A stretch of 64,000 nt of DNA, taken from Pholis gunnellus (Eukaryota > Chordata > Actinopteri > Perciformes > Pholidae). The stretch spans positions 22,408,484-22,472,483 of the forward strand of contig OU342804.1 in assembly GCA_910591455.2 (NCBI GenBank), read 5' to 3'. Below are positions 49,143 to 60,052 of this stretch, one piece after another. A model generated the notes under the pieces. That model was not told the DNA's origin and made no database searches. It saw only the letters and a list, made by a program, of their open reading frames with translations. Position numbers and translations under genes: made by a program. Each line of letters begins with the position of its first letter. The stretch's first letter is position 1.

Positions 49143-50549
49143 GCATTGAAATAGTCTTATTGGTTAACTGGATCTGTCTGAATCCTGCTGCTTTCCCGTC
49201 ACAGTTGTGTCCTCTAGCTCAGTATAAGTTAATCATATGAATCTAGTTAGGGTTCAGCTCTGTGAACGCACTTTCTATGAAACAACAGTTATAAATAAAG
49301 GTGTAGTTGAGCTCTGTAATGACATGTTGCTTGCTGAGAAAACTGGGAATACATTGACTGACCGGCTTCTTAACATAATGTTCACATCCTCCGTAATATA
49401 TCTTACCAACCCTCCTGCTGCACTATGAGTTATAACAGGGCTCCTCTACCTCGGTAAGCTGTCACGATGATGACATTACTTACGCCTGGGATGCATTGTC
49501 CAAGCCAGCTCATTAGCTGCCACATTTGTGTGAGGGGCAGCAGGACATCAGCATTCAAGTGTGCAGAGAGCCTCATCTTTGAGATGCACCGACACATTCA
49601 CACCCGGTGAATTCCTTCTGTCAACAGAGAGATTGCTGCTATTCGAAGAAACAATGTTGCCTCTAGAAAGGTACATTCATTTCCACATACAAGGCAGCAT
49701 GCTGTTGTTAATCAAGCATGGTCAATCAGGTTGAATCTTGAATTGCTTTGGAGTACCAGCCTCCGGGCCATTATTTCTACAGCCAGACATGTTTGTTGAT
49801 TGACGGCACAGATGATTGTTCATCATTTGTGTCATAAAGCTGATGGAGAGCGACCAGATGGTTGTTTTATCTTCAGTGGGAGAAGTGCTCAGAGAGAAGC
49901 AAGGAAAGAGGGTGCAGATAGAAAAAGAGAAAGCAAAAAACATTTAAACAATAGGGGCAAATATATTATGATGGTTTTAGTTCATCACTCCACCCACAAG
50001 ATTAGATATTACTTCATTCGTATGTTGATTTTGATTGATTTCAAGCTTTAGTTTCTTTTAGATCATTTTAGACTTTGTTTTAGTACATTAGCATTAACGC
50101 TCTGACTGCAGGAAGGTAGGCGAGGTTGTCTGATTAGACAGTTAAGCAGAAGCTGATGTGCAACATCCATCTGCTGCCCTGCTGTTGTGTGGTGAAGGTT
50201 GAAAAAAAGACAGTGACATCCCAGAACCTCAGTAACATATCAAAGACCAGACTCAGCAGGAGCCTTTTTTATTGCTGGCCGAAGCCTTCCTCTTTGTTCT
50301 GCAGTGTTAAATAGGTCATGTTTCTTTTGCTATTACTCGCGCACCTTTTGGGTTACAGTATTGCAGCAGCAAAGATCCTGTAACACTTTTTAAAAGCAGA
50401 TACTCGGAACATGCATTCTGTTTGTGTCCGTTGTTTTCTGGTCTACTGTTTGGATATGAGGTCAAACATGGATGATGTAACAATACTTCAGGATCTTAGG
50501 GAAACTTCAGGAGTGATATTTCTATGAAATATCGACAATAAAATAGGGG
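49143..50549. other. No gene recognised; part may be regulatory
   Basis: The segment at 49440-49740 is repeat-free, of balanced composition and without long frames, and so is another conserved-element candidate. No exon was found. Confidence 0.35.
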
Positions 50550-50645
50550 TGGGTGATATAACCTAAAGTTGATGTCGGACTATATTTGGGGCGGATTTGC
50601 AGTGACTGTATTATATCATGGTATTACTAAATTAAAAAGGATACT
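50550..50645 (+). mobile_element. Left end of a hAT-like MITE
   Basis: AGGGGTGGGTGATATAACC is a typical left end and matches the form of the end at 1368. It is followed by GTCGGACTATATTTGGGGCG. No matching right end was found within the next kilobase, so this is a solo end or a truncated copy. Confidence 0.4.
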
Positions 50646-52224
50646 CCACTCAAAACATTATTCTACCAATTTATTTTAAAAAGTAGCAGGACAACATTTG
50701 CGTACCAGTCGCAGTGGCTCAGCTGTTTTTAGTGAGTTACTGTCATTGCTCGTGTGTTCCCATGATGCATTGCAATGTTTTGGAATTACGTTTGAATAAA
50801 AATCAGTACAGAATTCGACAGGTCTTTGACCAGGTGGCTGTGGAGATTGACTCAATGAATGTCTTTTACATGGATGTCAATACTGGAGACCTGTTGTTAT
50901 TGAGCTTGCGCGTGAAAATATACAATGTACGCAGTGGCTCTGTGATTTGAAACGCTGATGAGCTTATGGCGGGAAACAATTATTGTTTACTTCAAATGTT
51001 GCGTTTATTTCTTTAAACACCAATATCAGAGTACAAAGCAAAATACAAACATCGAGGCTACTTTAGAATAAGACCTCAGTCGCTGATAGAATCCTGGCTT
51101 TTATCTGTTGTGCTGTACACATGCTAATGTGCTCAATTACAGGAAATCAATCTATCAAGAGAGACGTCATCGAGAGTGAGAGTTGTGTATTGGAGAACTT
51201 TCATTTTTTCTTAGCGATGAGTGGCAAACCATAAAGCCAGACAATAAATACGGTCTCTGCAGACTTATACGGTGCACAGAGGGTGCTTCTAGAGGGTTCA
51301 CACCCACACAGGGTCAGAACAGTGCTGAATAGGAGGTCCTGTAGCTCCATGAGTAGATTGCACACCGTTAATGTTGAGTCTTTTTTTACAACACAAACAC
51401 CTAATTATACTAAATTAGTGCCTAAAAGCGTAAGTCATTTTACATAATCTTTGTATTTTTAGGGAGCATTTTGTGACTACGTTACTGTACAGATTCTAAT
51501 ATCTTTTATTAACAGTTAGCAACACAACAGGAAACGCAGTAGTTTCCGGTTTGCCATGTATTCAGAGAACGTTTCCGTAAAGAACTGTACATCTCAAGAC
51601 ACTATAAGCAGACAACACTGTACATATAGTACACTGCTTTAAACTACTGTCTGATTTTGACTTCTTGTGTCAGTGTTCATGGTTCTACTTAATCACTTAC
51701 CTGTCGGGATAAACACAATATTGTGCACCATATTCTGAAGACGATCACAGTAACAATGTTGCGTTGTGTTTCCTCTTAACGTTGACTGCTGCACAGCACT
51801 GAGAGTAAAGCTGAAGGTCAGGACATTCCTAACCGGACTGTTAGCAGCCAGTGGCTCGTTTATCCCCGCTCTGCCTGAGAGCCCACTCATTTCATCCTCG
51901 GTTCCATCTTTACGTGCCTCAGGTCTGTAATTCAGGAAAGAGAGCTTAGTTATTGCTGTGGGACAGGAGGTCAAGACATCATGGCAGTGAGCAACCTTGT
52001 ATAAAATGTTGACGCTGTGTAAAATGCCAGGGAACAGCTTATGCAAGGTTTGAGAGTGAACAGGGTACTGTAAGCTTCGGGAGGGAGGATGGAGATCAAT
52101 GTGGATAGATTTCCTGCTGGAGATGGGCTCTGATGAGCTGAGACGTAGGTGTGCATACAAGTGTGTTTATCTCTGAGCTTGTTTTTATGTCTATTTGCTC
52201 AATACATGTTGAGTATCGAGTCGT
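50646..52224. other. No gene recognised
   Basis: A 155-aa minus-strand frame at 51693-52160 is among the longest open frames in the window. It has no recognised domain, overlaps another frame and has no splice or promoter support, so it is left uncalled. Confidence 0.4.
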
Positions 52225-52720
52225 GGTGCAATGGATCATAAAACCCCCGGTTGGGATCGGTTCAGCACAAAAGAAAGAAAAGGGAGCAAATACTACTTTT
52301 AGAGATCCCTGATCACGTTTTTTTTGTCGCAGATACTAATTGATGATCATTGATGATCCATAGTGGCAGATACAGATCCCTTTGTTGTTTGATTATAGCA
52401 TGGTCTGCAAGGCTCCAGAATATTGTTTTTGCCACCGTCCAAAAAAATCCTTTCAACCACTCTGAAGTCAGTGTAAACCATAACATTTTTTAATTGTTAA
52501 TATCACAATTGTTGTTTTTTTCATCACTAAAAACACACAATTCGAATGATAAGGAAATCCAAGTTGGTATTTTGATTGATTTAAAAAAAATCTTGTCATT
52601 AGAAGTTCCAAAGATGTATTATAATTGCTTAGAGCTCGTGTAAACAGGTCATAATTCCTCTCTAATATCTATTCGTGTTTCTGTGAAAACATCTCTTTCA
52701 ACAACAACTGGATTTATTCA
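52225..52720 (+). repeat. Dispersed repeat family R1, copy C (5' part)
   Basis: The copy starts GGTGCAATGGATCATAAAAC, in parallel with GGTGCAACGGATCACAAAAC of copy D. It continues with GATCAGCA-like and AAAGGGAGCAA blocks, then ACACACAATTCGAATGATA, AACAGGTCATAATTCC and CTGTGAAAACATCTCT, and stops after GGATTTATTCA. It keeps the left end and loses the right. Confidence 0.65.
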
Positions 52721-54014
52721 CTAGTAGTGAGGTCTGCAGACTAGTCCCATCAACATGCCTTCTCTGTTTTGGGTTCATAACAAAAAGCATTTTCAAAGAA
52801 GGAGAGTCATCATATCGCTTCATATTTTCCTCCTGAGGCTGCGTGTTTTAAAACATTACATTACTGCTTTCCCTCATTTACTCATTCATTTATTCTCCAA
52901 CTTCACTGAAAAGACCATTATCAGTGTTTGTGACCTGGAGGCTTCCAGTTTCCACATCATACTTGTAAATTGTAAAACCTAATTTGTGCTTTAAGGTCAG
53001 CACAGAAAAACTTCCCCCCTTATGGACATATTCACAATGTATCCACAACAGTGTGAATGATCAATATTAGCGACACAAGGTCTGTGTTTTTATTTTGGTT
53101 GTTGTTGTTTTTTTATTCAGTCCAGTCTCATTTTTTCCAGTTCTTGTCAGATAGCATCTAGAGCTAGCCATGGCTTTCTGTGTTGAAAGCTCACAGCTAA
53201 TTCTTTACAGCACAATATAACGACTCTTGAATACTGTGATTAGTCAGGAATGACCTATGAGGAATGACCTATGACATTGAAAGGGAGTTAAGGAAAGCAG
53301 ACGCAAAGGCAGCAGGAGCAGTTATTGGTAAAAAGAAAGGAATTGATGTTTCTGTATTTAAGCAAATACAGAAACAGTGAAACAAATGTGGTTTCTTGTG
53401 TTTCTTCAGTATCTAAGATGTTATTGTGCTGGGAATGACTCTGTGCAATAGCTCAAGGTTCCTAGATTGCATGATTCTTTCCAGTTGTTTTTTTTTCTTT
53501 TAGGATGATCGTAAAAATGATCTGCTGAGTGTTTTGTCTCCATCACTGTATAGCTGCAGTGTGCTGCAGAGTGAGTTGGACCTGTGGGACCAGGACCAGC
53601 CTCAGGGCTGTATGCAAGTAGGAGGAGGGGAGCCATAGTGAACTAGAGCAGTGGTTAGATGGGAGAGACACTGTCACTGTAACCATTTTGAACACAATAT
53701 GTGTGTGTGACAAAAATGTTGTTCACACCATCACTTTGTGGGGATGCACCTAAAATATTGTCGCCACAAGAATAAGAGTGTGTTAATCTAAGGATTTGGA
53801 ATTTAAAGTGAGAGTTATGCTCAGAATAAGGTTAGGAAAACTGTTGGAGTCAAGCTGCACATGTCATGTTTAAGTTTGGGTAAACCTTTAGAGTTTACCT
53901 GTCATGGGAAGTTAAAGCTATGTCCTCACAAGTACACATTATTGTGTGTGTTGCCATTGAATATGAGGAATAAATATGTCATGAACATGAATATTGTTAC
54001 CAGCTGCAGACAGA
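52721..54014. other. No gene recognised
   Basis: A small tandem duplication of GAGGAATGACCTAT lies at about 53246-53272. Frames at 53421-53636 and 53861-54049 show no domain. Confidence 0.4.
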
Positions 54015-54815
54015 TGTGTACACGGACAGCTGCGGACCCCACGGCGTAGTAGTTATGTTTATACTGTCTGCTCCACACATGCGCAGTAGATCACTACCCC
54101 ACCACGTGTAGCGCATTGGCCATGCTAACAAAGTCCGTACAATCACAACATATGGATGTGCCCAAGCCTACGCCCTATGATGACCGAATTTGCGTCACGC
54201 AGATGGCAGAAAGTATAACATCGGCTTTGAGAGGGCCTGGGTGTAGCTGTTTAACTGATAGCATTAACGGCTAATTATTAACATCCTTATGTGTCCTTGA
54301 TTTTATTTTGCAATGTTTGTGGCCAATAAACCGATGGCGACAACAGCGGTACTTACAGTGGAAGGGCTACCACGAAAACACATGTTATGGATTCACAGAG
54401 TATAGAAATTTAACATTTATAAAACAGGCATAGTTATGACAGTCTTCTTGTACTTATTTGCTAACTACCTAGCTAATTGGCACTTAATTAGTGTGCTGAA
54501 CATGGTTTTATAAGTGTTCATAATTTCCCATAAGCAACAACCAGTTGAGTTCCGGCATTTAAACGCAATGACTGGTCGACGATTCACCGTCATCGCCGAT
54601 ATCATGTACTGCTTTTGCAGGACTTGAACTATATTGAGAAATTACAGCACTCTCATTCTTACCCCCCTCCTCTGTCCCGTCCTGTGCGTAGGCTCGTCCA
54701 GATGTTCTCATCATTGTTTTTATGTTCATATTCTTAGATTTAGGCTTATTCGTGGCAAAAAAACGCTTAGGCATTGCACCTAATTAGTGTAAAGGCAGGG
54801 AAAACCCTGCACCTA
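54015..54815 (-). mobile_element. Probable DNA-transposon remnant
   Basis: The right edge contains the perfect inverted repeat GCAGGG-AAAA-CCCTGC (54795-54810). Read on the minus strand it gives GTGCAGGGTTTTCCCTGCC, then CTAATTAGGTGCAATGCC, a phrase I associate with teleost DNA-transposon ends. The block at 54019-54230 (ACACATGCGCAGTAGATCAC, CCACCACGTGTAGCGCATTG, GACCGAATTTGCGTCACGC) also reads like a dispersed repeat. A 71-aa minus-strand frame at 54559-54774 starts MPKRFF but has no recognised domain and may simply be translated repeat. Whether both blocks are one element is unclear. Confidence 0.35.
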
Positions 54816-54894
54816 TCTAGTTCTTTACCTCCTTCTGACCCTAGCACTTCACTCAACATAAACGCCTGCTGATTCTTGTAAAAGGGCAATCAAG

Positions 54895-55017
54895 ATGACA
54901 CAGACAGTGTGCATGCTGCTGGTGTGTTTTCTGGTTAATCTGATCCAACTGCTGAGTGGGGACAGCAACTTGTGGCTGTCACAAGGGGACACAAGGGGCC
55001 GTGAGAATGAGATGTGA
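54895..55017 (+). CDS. Candidate signal-peptide exon or 40-aa small ORF
   Basis: The ATG lies in a good context (AAGATGA). The frame encodes MTQTVC followed by a strongly hydrophobic stretch, LLVCFLVNLIQLL, and a polar GDSN end, which reads as a secretion signal. As a single frame it ends at TGA 55015-55017 after 40 codons. A donor-like GTGAGA at 55001-55006 would end an exon in phase 1. Two candidate exons of compatible phase follow at 55523 and 55725. Signal peptide exons that end in phase 1 are common in secreted proteins, but chance cannot be excluded for so short a frame. No family was recognised. Confidence 0.18.
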   Translation: MTQTVCMLLVCFLVNLIQLLSGDSNLWLSQGDTRGRENEM

Positions 55018-55522
55018 CATTTGGCCTTGGCTTAGAGGCAGATGGTGAAGCCCTGCTGTCAAAGTTTGTGAGAATACAGCTAATGTTGGAAGTTCATCTT
55101 TTTACTGGCCAGTCACTCGCATGTAGCCACACCTCCGTTTCAAACAATAGAAGTCTGGTATTGGAGTTTGGTTTGAAGTCAGATCTGAATCTCACTTCAG
55201 CTCTGCCAGAGCTCAAGCTCAAGCTAGATCTCGGAGCTGATTAGAGGAGAGTGAATGTCAAACTCACTGATGTTTGCTTAAGTTTAATTATAAAGTATAC
55301 GTACTGTACAAGTATTGGTTTAATATTAATATTTTCTTTCTGAGCCTATATTATTTACTCAAAACAAATGATATCCCACTATTTCTGTATATGTTTTGTG
55401 TAGTTGAATATTGTGAGTGTGTATCAATGTCAGGACAGTTTGCACAGGCTTTGGACAGCCTATGTTATGTATGATGCAAGTGCAAAGAAAAATCTTATTA
55501 TGAATTTGGGTCCTTATTTCAG

Positions 55523-55609
55523 AGTCGAATAGCAACTGCGCACAGCGTCACTCTGCTTCGGGAGCCCACAATCCCGTTCCTCATCGACGCCCCTCAAATC
55601 CAGGCAGGA
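55523..55609 (+). CDS. Candidate internal exon, 87 nt
   Basis: The acceptor TTATTTCAG is followed by 87 nt to a weak donor (GGA|GTACGA), or 81 nt to a GC-type donor (CAG|GCAGGA). Both lengths are multiples of three. Read in phase 1 after the exon at 54895 it is open and encodes a polar, Ser/His/Arg/Pro-rich stretch with one cysteine. Read in phase 0 it is also open. Local CpG and GC content are higher than in the flanks. Donor quality is poor and no homology is recognised. Confidence 0.15.
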
Positions 55610-55665
55610 GTACGACATCAAAGCTCAGTTTTCTAGCTGAACTGTGTGTCTTTCATGTGGGTTGT

Positions 55666-55701
55666 CAGTTTGATGCTCAGTTTGATGCTCAGTTTGATGC
55701 T
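55666..55701 (+). repeat. Three perfect 12-bp tandem units
   Basis: CAGTTTGATGCT is repeated three times without mismatch (55666-55677, 55678-55689, 55690-55701). It lies directly upstream of the polypyrimidine tract of the next candidate exon. Confidence 0.95.
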
Positions 55702-55724
55702 CTTTTTTTCTTTTTGTGTTTTAG

Positions 55725-55775
55725 GTCATCGCCTGGAGCAAACGGTAGAGTGGCTCTGCTTACCTACGGATATCA
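55725..55775 (+). CDS. Candidate internal exon, 51 nt, with strong splice sites
   Basis: A long polypyrimidine tract (TCTTTTTTTCTTTTTGTGTT) and TAG acceptor precede 51 nt that end at a near-consensus donor, TCA|GTGAGT (55776-55781). The length is a multiple of three. In phase 1 it is open and reads HRLEQTVEWLCLPTDI. In phase 0 it meets a TAG. The splice sites are the best part of the evidence. No protein family was recognised and no further exon was found. Confidence 0.22.
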
Positions 55776-58433
55776 GTGAGTTGGCTTTGCTGTGCCTTGG
55801 CAGGTTATTGCAGTACACCGAAAGAGTGTTGGAGGAATTCTTATTAGTGCCACATGAAAAGTAGTCAAGGCCTCCCAAATTGCAGAGACAGTTTAGACTT
55901 GGCGAATCTACACAGCAATAATGGTGGGATGACCACTGTCCAATGTTGTTTCTTTGTATTGGTACAATCGGACGTGTTTCGCTGGGCGCTGAACAGACAG
56001 ACACAGCAGCCTCTGGGCCCTATAGGGAGCTCCTTAACTCGCCCGGCTGTCCATGCCATTGGAGCGTAGAAACAAACAGAGAAGGGAGGAGATGAGGAGA
56101 CAGACTAAGGAGTAAAAGAGTGGAAGAAATAGGGAAGGTAAGGGTCAAGATATGTTGTTGTGTGGAGCTTTATTTAGGTAGGTGACCAGGTTACTTTTCT
56201 TGGTGTTTAAGGCTGCATATAGCTTGTGTCTGTCATGTTTTTACTTAGTATATCCATCTCTATGGTGGAGCATTGCGAAAACAGAGATCCTCTGCTAATA
56301 ACCAGTCCATGTCGACAATACCGACAGCCTCGGTGTTAGACCAAGTAAATCACACACCTTCCACTAGTTATGTCAGTATTTTTAAAAGCCCATTAATTGA
56401 TATCACACTTTCCTAACTGGCACATTGGAGTGTTTCGCAAAGGCTGCTTGAGAAAAACACACCACACAAACCTTCATAACAACCATTTGTTCATTTTTTG
56501 CGGCGCTTCATTTACCACCCACTGAGGTATTGAATTCAGTGGCTGAACTAGCCGAGTAGAATGAACCTGCTCCGTCTTCATACCGCATTACTAATGCCAA
56601 GTTAAAGTTATCTCATTTGCGAATATGTTCAGAAAAAAAGCAACAGTCACATTATTGGAATATCGGGATGGATACATGTCCACATGACTCGGCTCAAGCA
56701 CAAGTTGAGAGGTCAGGAGTGAATTGGAGAGGGAGGACAGCATGAGGAAGTGGGCAGCTTGTGTGCCGATGGAGGAGGAGGGAGAGCATCATGTGAGAAC
56801 CAGTCTGAGGACATACTGTACTGTACAAGGGTGGAGGAAGAGGACGCACAAAACAACAGTTGAGCAAGCCACCATGTTGTGAGCCTCTCAACGCTGTCTT
56901 TATCATCAATTATTAATATTCTGCTAGAATATTCATCTGCACTGGAACAGCGTCATCCTTCTAGAGAGAGAAATGAATAGAGCCCCGCATCATCCTGACA
57001 CTCAACAGTGTATCACAGCCTCTGTTCGTGTAGTCACCTGAACATCGGCCATCATCCACCAACGTCTTCCATCCATTCCAGTTGTCATGCGTATTTCATG
57101 TTTACTGTTGATTTTGACCACATCCTTTTTCTATAAAGGGATTAAAGGTAGACACAGCTGGGCTGTTTGCTTTGGGTTTCAGAGTTTGACCCACAATGTG
57201 GTCTTTAAGGAGCTGTGACTCCAAGACCAGATCACTGACATAAGCCTCACAGCCACACTCACTCTTGAGTAGGTCAGAATAGGTCTCCATCCATCTGCCT
57301 GCCACTGATACGGTAAATCCATGGCTCTTTGGTTTCAGACGGGGAACTTTAGCGGCAGTCTAGTTTTTTTGGATGGCTGCATTTGGAATTTGAGTCAGCC
57401 AGTGCAGTGGTGTGTGCTCAGTCTGCCAGCTGCTATGCTTCACTTATTCTGATTAAATCCTTTGAAGATGAAGAGAAGTACAAAACAAATCTGGCAGACC
57501 CGTAATTTGTTATAAATCATCAAAAGCCAGAGAGGCTCCATCAATGTGTTCACTAGTTCTGTGATACCACACTGTGAATGTACTGATAACTAACCCCTAA
57601 ATCACGGTGGAATTTGATACCACGCTATGAAGTCGGTCACATCTGTCATCACATATGCTGTTACTTTGTGAGGAGTCGTCTGTGTTTTCCCTCTCTTCTC
57701 CTTTCTTCTGCTCTTCCTAGGGATTGCAATTATCTGAAAACATAAAAGAATCCACAGTAGTTTGTATGTATGTATGCACAATATGAACGTGTGCCCGTGT
57801 CTGCTTCATAATATAGCATGAACATTCTTCTGCTTATTGCCGTTTAGTCAAATTTGCCAGCCTTCCGGCACAAAATATACGAGGTTGCCATAAATGGATG
57901 AGGTCTTCTGAGAAAGCTGTAAAAAAAAAAGATACATTTTCCACCAAGCAGGTCGTCTCTCATCCCCTGCTCAGATAGCAGTCCCCGCCACAGTGTGTAG
58001 CTCAGCTAAAGTGCAGCGATTTATACTGATATAATCTGAATGAATGAATTTGAAATTGCTCTTCTCTGTAATACCAATACCCTAGAACCATCACACATGA
58101 CCAGAAAACAATTGGCTGCCCAAATCCTTCCTGAATATGTAAAACACACGCTAGAAAAACACAATAAACTGCATGTGGTTTCCTACCGTCATTTTTACTA
58201 CAGCATTTCCACTGCTGTATTATGTGATTGAATGAATACAACTCACAGTTGGCTAACCACCAGTTTAGACACTAATAGGCAGTAAGACATCGTAAAACAG
58301 ACTTCATTCAGGCTGACAAACAGGCGGCGATGAATACAGGCAACCGGCTCGAAGTTGTTGTGTAACTCCTGTAGGTCGGTAGAGAAGGTCAGAGTGCAGG
58401 GTCAAATACCAAACATTCAATCAGCACCTGTTC
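55776..58433. other. No gene recognised; part may be regulatory
   Basis: The segment at 56880-57040 is repeat-free with ATCAATTATTAATATTCTGC and AGAATATTCATCTGCA, an enhancer-like texture. Overlapping frames at 55854-56069 on both strands show no domain. Confidence 0.35.
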
Positions 58434-59101
58434 AGGGTGCAACGGATCACAAAACTCAGGGTTCGGATCGCATCAGCGTTTTGAGTTTCAGACGGGATCA
58501 GCAGAAAAACAAAGGAGCAAGTATAACTTTAAGAGATGGCCCGGTTGCAGATTGCTAATCATTGACGAGTCATATCGACCAGTACAGATCGTTTTTGTTG
58601 CTGTGTTGTCATAGCAGCTTGTATAGAAGGCTTCAGACTTTAGTTTCACCAACGTCCCTAAAAATCATTTCAGCAGCTCTTATCTTATGCTTTTATTTAG
58701 CTATAGTCATCTATAGTGGTTATTTGCATACACGCGCACAATTCAAATTATTAGGAAATAAAAGATTTTCCCTCTCAAGTTTCTATTTTATATCGCTGTG
58801 AAAACATCTTCGAAACTATTCGATTTATTCAAGTTTCTCGACAAAAAACTAATTCTAAAAGATTACATTTGAACATATCATGAAAACGTTATAATTTACC
58901 TTTGCCCAATACTCATTTCTACTCAATAGAGCTTGAATGCATAATGATCACTGAATAATCACTGAATGGAGCCTCCTTAAGTTAGCCGTTAGCGGTGCTG
59001 CCGTCGTTACCGGCTCTGCTGTTGCTGATTTCAACACAAATGTGTGTGTGTGTGCGGGGGGCGTTCGGATCATGGATCAACTACGGTCCGTTCCACCTCT
59101 A
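58434..59101 (+). mobile_element. Dispersed family R1, copy D: near full-length hAT-like MITE
   Basis: This is the fullest of four related copies. The left end reads AGGGTGCAACGGATCACAAA, and the right end on the complementary strand reads AGAGGTGGAACGGACCGTAG, giving terminal inverted repeats with the shared core GGTGSAACGGA. The length is about 668 bp with no transposase. Direct 8-bp flanking repeats could not be recognised, so the hAT assignment rests on the shape of the ends. A (TG)n run lies at 59040-59054 just inside the right end. Confidence 0.65.
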
Positions 59102-59767
59102 GGACCGGTCGTGATTCAGTGTCGTGTGCAGAGTTGTCAGTCAGCAGGTGCACCTACAGCTGAACAAGGCCTATATACTGCCCCTTAATACTATAGTGAC
59201 TAAATGAGGGAAAGGTCCATGGTTTTAGTTTTAAAGCAGAGTGGAGAGACCAGATACAGAGTGATGTGATGTAAGGGGATTCAAATGAGAGCTGCATTAA
59301 TCCAGATTTCTGTCGTCATGGGATGAGTGCTGCTGTTGGCTGTGTTTGGTCAGTCAGTCCTGTTGAGCCCCGTCAAACCTTCTCTGTCCTTGCTATCTCT
59401 TATGATCCTTGGCTGCATGCCAAGGGAGAGTGAAATTAGTACTCAGCACACCACAGTGAAATGACTGAGGCAATGTATCTACAAGCTGTCATCTTTGACA
59501 TTGATTTATGTCTTCTCAGATCTGACCTTTCATAAAATAAATACGAGCATGACAGTTCTCTCAATGAGCCATTTTGTACACTGATGGAACATAAACATCG
59601 TCAGTGAAAGAATAATCCCACATTTACATTGAAATTGTATTTTCTAGCAGCATTATTTTCCCCTGCCTTGCGTTTCTGCTGCAGCTCTCTGTAGCATTGG
59701 TCTCTTCTGCTCTTCTGTAATAATGTGCATTCCTGCCTAACCCTGTTTACAGAGAACAACAATTGCA
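59102..59767. other. No gene recognised
   Basis: No supported exon or named repeat lies between the two MITE copies. Confidence 0.4.
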
Positions 59768-60052
59768 ACAATTAGTCGATTAGTCGATTAGTTGATCAAC
59801 AGAAAAAAACAAAAACTATTTTGACAATCTCATAAATAAATAATCGTTTAAGTCATTTTGACTTTGAAGCGGAAAAAAAAAGCCAAACAATCTCTGTTCC
59901 ATCTTCTCATTTGTGAGGATTTGCTATTTTTTTGTTTTATGTGAACATAAACTGAATAGCTTTGGGACAAAAAAAGACATTTGAAGACGTCAGCTTGGAC
60001 TTGGACATTTTCCACAATTGTGTGACATTTTATAGACTAATTGATCCTAGTT
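59768..60052 (+). mobile_element. hAT MITE (ATTAGTCGATTAG type), truncated at both ends
   Basis: CAATTAGTCGATTAGTCGAT, TAGTTGATCAACAGAAAA, AACTATTTTGACAATC, AAACTGAATAGCTTTGGGAC, AAAAAGACATTTGAAGACGT and GTGACATTTTATAGACTAAT occur in the order typical of a MITE common in teleosts. The outermost GGGCTGCAACTA-type ends are missing. A shorter relative is at 26617. No coding capacity. Confidence 0.65.

Noticed and set aside
51693..52160. 155-codon minus-strand open frame, one of the longest in the window
   Set aside because: No domain, no promoter or splice support, an overlapping frame in another phase, and length not surprising for 64 kb of DNA.
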